Below, piece after piece: positions 59,759 through 64,000 of a stretch of DNA of 64,000 nt. Position 1 is the stretch's first letter; each line of letters begins with the position of its first letter. Source of the DNA: Bacteroidaceae bacterium. Its GTDB lineage: Bacteria > Bacteroidota > Bacteroidia > Bacteroidales > Bacteroidaceae. The translations under genes were made by a program, and so were the position numbers. The stretch spans positions 1 through 64,000 of the forward strand of contig JAFZPZ010000097.1 in NCBI GenBank assembly GCA_017552435.1, read 5' to 3'. The notes below the pieces were generated by a model. The model made no database searches. It had not been told where the DNA came from and saw nothing but the letters and a program-made list of their open reading frames with translations.

Positions 59759-60265
59759 ATGGCACAACAACAAAAACAAATCCAAATTCAGTTTCGCCTG
59801 ATGGATGTCAGGCAATTACAGTTCGTCAACCTGGCCAGTGAGTGGCCCGAGGGCGAGATGCAGATCAACAATCAGATTCAGTTCAACTGCGAGACCGAAA
59901 AACGGGTTGTCCGCTGCAATGCGAACTTCGAATACAAGAAGAATGACATCACCCAGCTCATTTTGGGGGTGCAAACCGTCTTTGAGTTCACCCGCGACAG
60001 CTGGAGCTCGCTGTATCAGCTCAATGAGGACCAGTGGGTGTTGCCAGCGGGGCTTGTCCAGCACATGGCGGACATCACCATCGGCTCGGCACGCGGTATC
60101 ATGGCCATTAGGAGCGAGGAGGCAGGCATTCCGAAGCAAATCCTACCGCTTGTCAACCCGGGCCAGATGCTGCGAAACAATATCGCCTTCAAGCGTGTCC
60201 CGCAGCAGAAACCGAACAATCCCAATGGCTCGATTCCAATGGACGGCACCTTGGGGACGGCATAA
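59759..60265 (+). CDS. SecB-like protein of unknown role
   Basis: The 168-residue soluble protein begins MAQQQKQIQIQFRLMDVRQLQF. It has an antiparallel beta pattern (NQIQFNCETEKRVVRCNANFEY, LILGVQTVFEF) and a C-terminal helix with the segment HMADITIGSARGIMAIRSEE and ILPLVNPGQML. This resembles SecB and the SecB-like chaperones common in Bacteroidetes (ITxGTTRG segment). I infer a holdase-type or SecB-like fold; the true role is unknown. It starts 51 bases after the DUF4886 gene and ends 11 bases before the large secreted protein, so it may help to export one of them. Confidence 0.6.
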   Translation: MAQQQKQIQIQFRLMDVRQLQFVNLASEWPEGEMQINNQIQFNCETEKRVVRCNANFEYKKNDITQLILGVQTVFEFTRDSWSSLYQLNEDQWVLPAGLVQHMADITIGSARGIMAIRSEEAGIPKQILPLVNPGQMLRNNIAFKRVPQQKPNNPNGSIPMDGTLGTA

Positions 60266-60276
60266 ATACTTTGACC

Positions 60277-63200
60277 ATGAAAGCTGTATCGTTTTTGAGG
60301 CAGACTTGTCTGCTATTCTTGTTCTGCTGTCCGTTTGTCGTGTCGGCTCAGACGGAAGTCAGCGTCACCATGGCGAAGAGTGTCCTGCTCGACAAGATTA
60401 AGGGCGGCTGGGCCGGTCAGACAATAGGCTGTGCCTACGGTGGACCCACGGAATTCTGCTATCGGGGCGTGATGATTCCCGATGACGTCGAGATTTCCTA
60501 TCCGGAGCATCATCTAAAGAACTATTTCGACAACCTGCCGAGTCTTTTCGACGATGTTTATATGGATCTCACCTTCGTCGATGTGTTTTCGCGCCTGGGT
60601 CTGGACGCACCTGCCGACTCTTTTGCCAATGCATTCGCATTTGCCAAATATCCGTTGTGGCACGCCAACCAGCAGGGCCGTTATAACGTCATGCACGGGC
60701 TGATGCCGCCTCAGTCGGGTTACTGGAAGAACAATCCGCACTCAGATTGCATCGATTATCAGATAGAATCCGACTATGCGGGCCTGATGTCGCCCGGTAT
60801 GCCCAACACGGCTTCGATGATATCCGACAAGATAGGCCATATCATGAACTATGGCGACGGGTGGTACGGCGGCGTGTTCATCGGGGCCATGTATGCGCTG
60901 GCTTTCGTCCAGGACGATGTCGAGGAGATTGTCAGTGGGGCATTGTTGACCATCCCCGAGGGCAGCCGGTTCCGCGAGCGGCTGGATAACGTCCTGAAAT
61001 GGTACCGCGAGGACCCCAGTGACTGGAAGCGCTGCTGGAAACTGTACAACGAGATGTACAGTAAGGATTTAGGATGTCCCGAGCTGATTTTGGCGCCGGG
61101 TAATATCGATGCCACGATGAACAGCGCCTATGTGGCGATGGGTTTGCTCTATGGTCACGCCGATTTCGGCAAGACGATGGAGATAGCCACCCGATGCGGC
61201 CAGGATTCCGACTGTAATCCCTCGTCGGCTGCCGGCGTGTTGGCAACAATGCTGGGCTACAGCAACATTCCCGAGAAATGGATGCCCAATCTGCGTGAGG
61301 TGGAGGATCGCAACTTTGCGTACTCCAAAATGTCGCTGAACGACACATATCAGAAGGTTTTCGACCTCGCCCTGCAGGTGGTTGATCGTCATGGCGGCCA
61401 TGTGGACGAGGACGAAGTGACGATAAAGGTACAGGCGCCCGAGAGCGTCCGCCTGGAGCAGGGCTTCACCGGCATGTTCCCGAAACTGCTCACCTCGGGC
61501 ATCCAGTACCTCGGTACGGACAAAGCCGGGCAGAACAGCTTCCGGTTCAGCGGTTGCGGTATCGTAGTCTATGGCAACATCAGCTATTCCAACACAAATT
61601 ACGAGGCACAGCTCGAGGTCAGCGTCGATGGGAAGGTAGATCGCGTCATGTTGCTCTGTTCCGACTTCCTGAAGCGCACAGCCGATGCCATCTATTGGAA
61701 CTACGACCTTCCGGCGGGTTCACATGAGGTCAGTTTCCGGCTGCTGAACCCTCGCGAGGGTGTCAATATCAAGGCAGAGCGTGTGATTTACTATGTCGAG
61801 GACGATACGCCCGTCGTGCCGACCTTGCAGCCCATTACCTTCAACAACTGGGGCGACGGGTTCAACAACGGAGCGTCTGCCGACTTCAACAACGACGGCA
61901 TACACGACCTCTTTCTCTGCGGCGGGAACATGAGTGGCCATGTGTTGCAGGGAACCGGCATCGGTTCGGAGGAAGCTTACCACGAAATAGCCAGCATCGG
62001 CGATATTCGGAACGTAGATTTCCAGGCGACGGTCTCCCCAGTCGATTTTGATGGCGACGGGGTGATAGATTTGGTTGCCTTCGACTCCGAGCCGAGCGGA
62101 TTGACAGCCGACGACGGCGGACCGGAGGGCATCTTCCTTGGAAACGGCCAATGTGCCTTCCATATCGCCCCGACGAAGGTGTATAAAGCCGATGGCGAGA
62201 CCATCGACACCAGTTTCAAGTGGATTTGGATGAAGTCGGCCGACGTGGCCGACTTCAATAATGATGGTCGGCTCGATGTGGTGGTCTGCTCCGACAAGCC
62301 GGTCCATAATTGCGTCCTTCTCGGCATGGGCCAGGATGAGTCGGGCGCATATTGCTTCCGTAAGTCCGACTACGACACCAAGCGGCGCTATACTATCCAG
62401 AATTCAGCCTGGGACAGATGCATGGGATACGTAAAAGCCTACGATTTCAACAGCGACGGCTTCATGGACTTCATGCTTTCCGGCTCGAACAAGTCGAACA
62501 AGACCGTCCTCTTCATCAATTCTCCAGATGCGCCCGGCACGTTCACCGCGGTGGATTTTCCCACGCATCGCAACCTGCCCTCGTTCGATTTTGCCGACGT
62601 AAACAGCGATGGCATCCCCGAAATCTATTTCTCCGGAGAGTATCACGAGGGATGGTACAACCAAATCTACGCGCCGGTGATTGCTGACGGCAAGTTATCG
62701 GGCTACAAACTGTTCTGCGCCCTTCCATGGCAGAACAATGACCGCTGCATGGGCTTCCGCTCCAGCGCATTCGTCGATTGGGACGGCGACGGCATCATCG
62801 ACATCATAGAAACCGGCCGATCCGACACCGAAATGCCCGACGGAACCATACTCGACTCCCGGGCCTCGAAGATACGCATCAATCAGGGCAGCGGTCAGGA
62901 ATGGGCCGACCCCATTCTCACCATCGGCTCCAACTTGAACACATCTATCCTTGCCGACGTCAACAGCGACGGCATAATCGACTATGTTCGCAACGGCGAG
63001 AACGAATTGGCCGTGGATATCGACGGATTGAAGTACGGCACCGGCTCCATCTTCTCTGTCACCATCAATCCGTCCCCGACGGCTTACATTCCCTCCGCTC
63101 CGGTTCTGAATGACCCTGTCACGGACGTTGGGAAGGTGACATTGTCCTGGGAACCGGCCGCCGATGCCAAGGGCAACGAGACTTTCGAGTATGTCGTCTT

Positions 63201-63564
63201 CGATGCTGGCGGGCGAGTCGTGGCTGGCACCAATGTCTCCGACTTTCCTTCCGGCCGCAGGAAAACGCCCACGAGCGGCAATGCCTGTCAGTCGCGCCGG
63301 ATTGTCTTGAGTCTTCCCGACGGTGCCTACACCTACGGCGTGCAGACAGTCAGCGGAGCATACACCGGCTCCAGGTTTGCCGAGGGAACTTTCTCGCTTG
63401 GCGATGCGACCGGCATCAAGGCAATTAAACATGAAGACTTACAAATGAAGAACGAGGGCGCAGCCATCTACGATCTGCAGGGTTGTCGCCGGGCCGAGGT
63501 CACGCCCGGCGTAAATATTGTCGGAAACAAAAAGATTTACTCCCGAAACACGACGCGGCAATGA
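60277..63564 (+). CDS. Secreted ADP-ribosylglycohydrolase/VCBS-repeat fusion
   Basis: The 1095-residue protein has a signal peptide (about 1-25, FCCPFVVSAQ) and an ADP-ribosylglycohydrolase domain (about 35-385: KGGWAGQTIGCAYGGPTEF, DDVYMDLTFVD, RCGQDSDCNPSSAAGV, metal Asp residues). A beta domain (about 395-510) follows, then about seven FG-GAP/VCBS calcium repeats (ADFNNDGIHDLFL, VDFDGDGVIDLV, ADFNNDGRLDVVV, YDFNSDGFMDFML, ADVNSDGIPEIYF, VDWDGDGIIDII, ADVNSDGIIDYV), a fibronectin-like domain and a sorting-like tail (IYDLQGCRRAEVTPGVNIVG). ADPRG-like folds in secreted Bacteroidetes proteins may act on glycans rather than ADP-ribose. ATG 60277 is preferred to TTG 60271. Confidence 0.87.
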   Translation: MKAVSFLRQTCLLFLFCCPFVVSAQTEVSVTMAKSVLLDKIKGGWAGQTIGCAYGGPTEFCYRGVMIPDDVEISYPEHHLKNYFDNLPSLFDDVYMDLTFVDVFSRLGLDAPADSFANAFAFAKYPLWHANQQGRYNVMHGLMPPQSGYWKNNPHSDCIDYQIESDYAGLMSPGMPNTASMISDKIGHIMNYGDGWYGGVFIGAMYALAFVQDDVEEIVSGALLTIPEGSRFRERLDNVLKWYREDPSDWKRCWKLYNEMYSKDLGCPELILAPGNIDATMNSAYVAMGLLYGHADFGKTMEIATRCGQDSDCNPSSAAGVLATMLGYSNIPEKWMPNLREVEDRNFAYSKMSLNDTYQKVFDLALQVVDRHGGHVDEDEVTIKVQAPESVRLEQGFTGMFPKLLTSGIQYLGTDKAGQNSFRFSGCGIVVYGNISYSNTNYEAQLEVSVDGKVDRVMLLCSDFLKRTADAIYWNYDLPAGSHEVSFRLLNPREGVNIKAERVIYYVEDDTPVVPTLQPITFNNWGDGFNNGASADFNNDGIHDLFLCGGNMSGHVLQGTGIGSEEAYHEIASIGDIRNVDFQATVSPVDFDGDGVIDLVAFDSEPSGLTADDGGPEGIFLGNGQCAFHIAPTKVYKADGETIDTSFKWIWMKSADVADFNNDGRLDVVVCSDKPVHNCVLLGMGQDESGAYCFRKSDYDTKRRYTIQNSAWDRCMGYVKAYDFNSDGFMDFMLSGSNKSNKTVLFINSPDAPGTFTAVDFPTHRNLPSFDFADVNSDGIPEIYFSGEYHEGWYNQIYAPVIADGKLSGYKLFCALPWQNNDRCMGFRSSAFVDWDGDGIIDIIETGRSDTEMPDGTILDSRASKIRINQGSGQEWADPILTIGSNLNTSILADVNSDGIIDYVRNGENELAVDIDGLKYGTGSIFSVTINPSPTAYIPSAPVLNDPVTDVGKVTLSWEPAADAKGNETFEYVVFDAGGRVVAGTNVSDFPSGRRKTPTSGNACQSRRIVLSLPDGAYTYGVQTVSGAYTGSRFAEGTFSLGDATGIKAIKHEDLQMKNEGAAIYDLQGCRRAEVTPGVNIVGNKKIYSRNTTRQ

Positions 63565-63623
63565 GTTACCAGCCAGATGTATTCCTTGAATAATGTTGGT
63601 GTCGTCACTAGAGTATGCCTTCC

Positions 63624-64000
63624 CTACTTCAACAGTTGCCACTCGCCCTTTACCTTTGAGTGCTCAGGGTCAATATATCCGAGTTCCTTCAAATCGTTGA
63701 TAGCACGTAGAATAGTACTTTCGCTGACACCAAGATTATCTTGAAGCCATGAGTACTTGGCTTTGCGATTCAACTTGATAGCCTGATAGACATTCCATGT
63801 GACCATCGTCGGGAAATCAGAAATAGACAGATTTGACTGTTTTTCACCTTCATTTTCCGTCAAATTTGACGGTTTTTCTGATGATTTTTGATCATTTTCC
63901 GTCAAATTTGACGGTTTTTGTGACGGTTTTCCTTCAAAAATGGTCAAATCTGACCTTTTTTGCAATTCCTCTTTCGTCAGGAATCCATTCGTAATTGCCT
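63624..64000 (-). CDS. Partial gene: winged-helix protein, C-terminal part
   Basis: The frame is open to the window edge, so the N-terminus is missing. The visible part reads AITNGFLTKEELQKRSDLTI, then three KPSNLTEN-like repeats, then a winged helix (SWLQDNLGVSESTILRAINDLKELGYI). Such C-terminal winged helices occur in AlbA_2/AAA_4-type putative DNA-binding proteins of Bacteroidetes; the rest of the protein would decide. The repeats are encoded by 16-bp palindromes (CCGTCAAATTTGACGG) 42 bp apart, at 63857-63872 and 63899-63914, with a worn third copy near 63941. Confidence 0.6.
   Translation of the reverse strand, partial: AITNGFLTKEELQKRSDLTIFEGKPSQKPSNLTENDQKSSEKPSNLTENEGEKQSNLSISDFPTMVTWNVYQAIKLNRKAKYSWLQDNLGVSESTILRAINDLKELGYIDPEHSKVKGEWQLLK

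Overview
This window comes from the chromosome of a Bacteroidales bacterium, most probably a Prevotella-like gut or rumen organism. Four things support this: a smalltalk-type small protein, many promoters with the Bacteroidetes -33 TTTG / -7 TAnnTTTG form, SPII lipoproteins in every region, and relatives of the type IX secretion genes porW and porX. Base composition is near 50% GC and fairly even, so I see no large foreign island. There is no complete SusC/SusD pair, no rRNA, no CRISPR array and no intact insertion sequence.

Layout. 1-5.9 kb: smalltalk peptide, exported Gfo/Idh/MocA oxidoreductase, a stand-alone NAD(P)HX dehydratase, an SBF transporter and a GH51 arabinofuranosidase. 6-13.8 kb: mutS, a C_GCAxxG_C_C protein, a GH78 rhamnosidase and an HHH/outer-membrane protein. 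13.9-23.6 kb: lgt, a four-helix-bundle protein, ychF, a RidA-like protein, a HAD phosphatase, two lipoproteins and a fasciclin lipoprotein. 23.9-32.1 kb: tRNA-Pro, aroA, porW-like gene, TlpA-like lipoprotein, porX and tsaE. 32.1-38 kb: dusB, sufE, an M28 peptidase, a C26-M19 fusion, an Lrp regulator and xerD. 38.2-41 kb: aroQ, an O-methyltransferase and a radical-SAM/lipoprotein/HExxH-protein operon. 41.4-50 kb: Hsp20, a membrane acyltransferase, GH16, GH36 and GH43 enzymes and an unknown lipoprotein. 50.5-55 kb: the D-xylose operon (xylE-xylB-xylA). 55.2-64 kb: two tRNA-Asn genes, a PfkB kinase, an S41 protease, a DUF4886 protein, a SecB-like protein, a secreted ADP-ribosylglycohydrolase/VCBS fusion and a partial winged-helix gene.

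How the genes work together. GH51, GH78, GH43, GH36 and GH16 enzymes, nearly all with signal peptides, fit growth on plant polysaccharides (arabinan, rhamnogalacturonan, galactosides, beta-glucan), and the xyl operon channels released xylose to xylulose-5-phosphate. PorX and the PorW-like lipoprotein suggest that a type IX secretion system serves some exported proteins, and two large secreted proteins end in sorting-like tails.

The most unusual property of the window is its load of small repeats. Heptamer-type arrays sit in intergenic DNA, next to promoter -7 boxes, in gene ends and inside signal-peptide codons. A GC-rich hairpin repeat (family B) occurs more than a dozen times and repeatedly lies in frame inside genes (aroA, tsaE, the M28 peptidase and the acyltransferase, which has several). 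Two further hairpin families (A and E) keep their loops while their stems change in a compensatory way. The best candidate for a little-described biological system is the three-gene radical-SAM/lipoprotein/HExxH operon at 39.3-41.0 kb, with an unusual 21-bp tandem array upstream. Start codons were often moved inward because a promoter -7 box overlaps or follows the longest possible start. Positions of short sites were counted by eye and may be off by a base or two.
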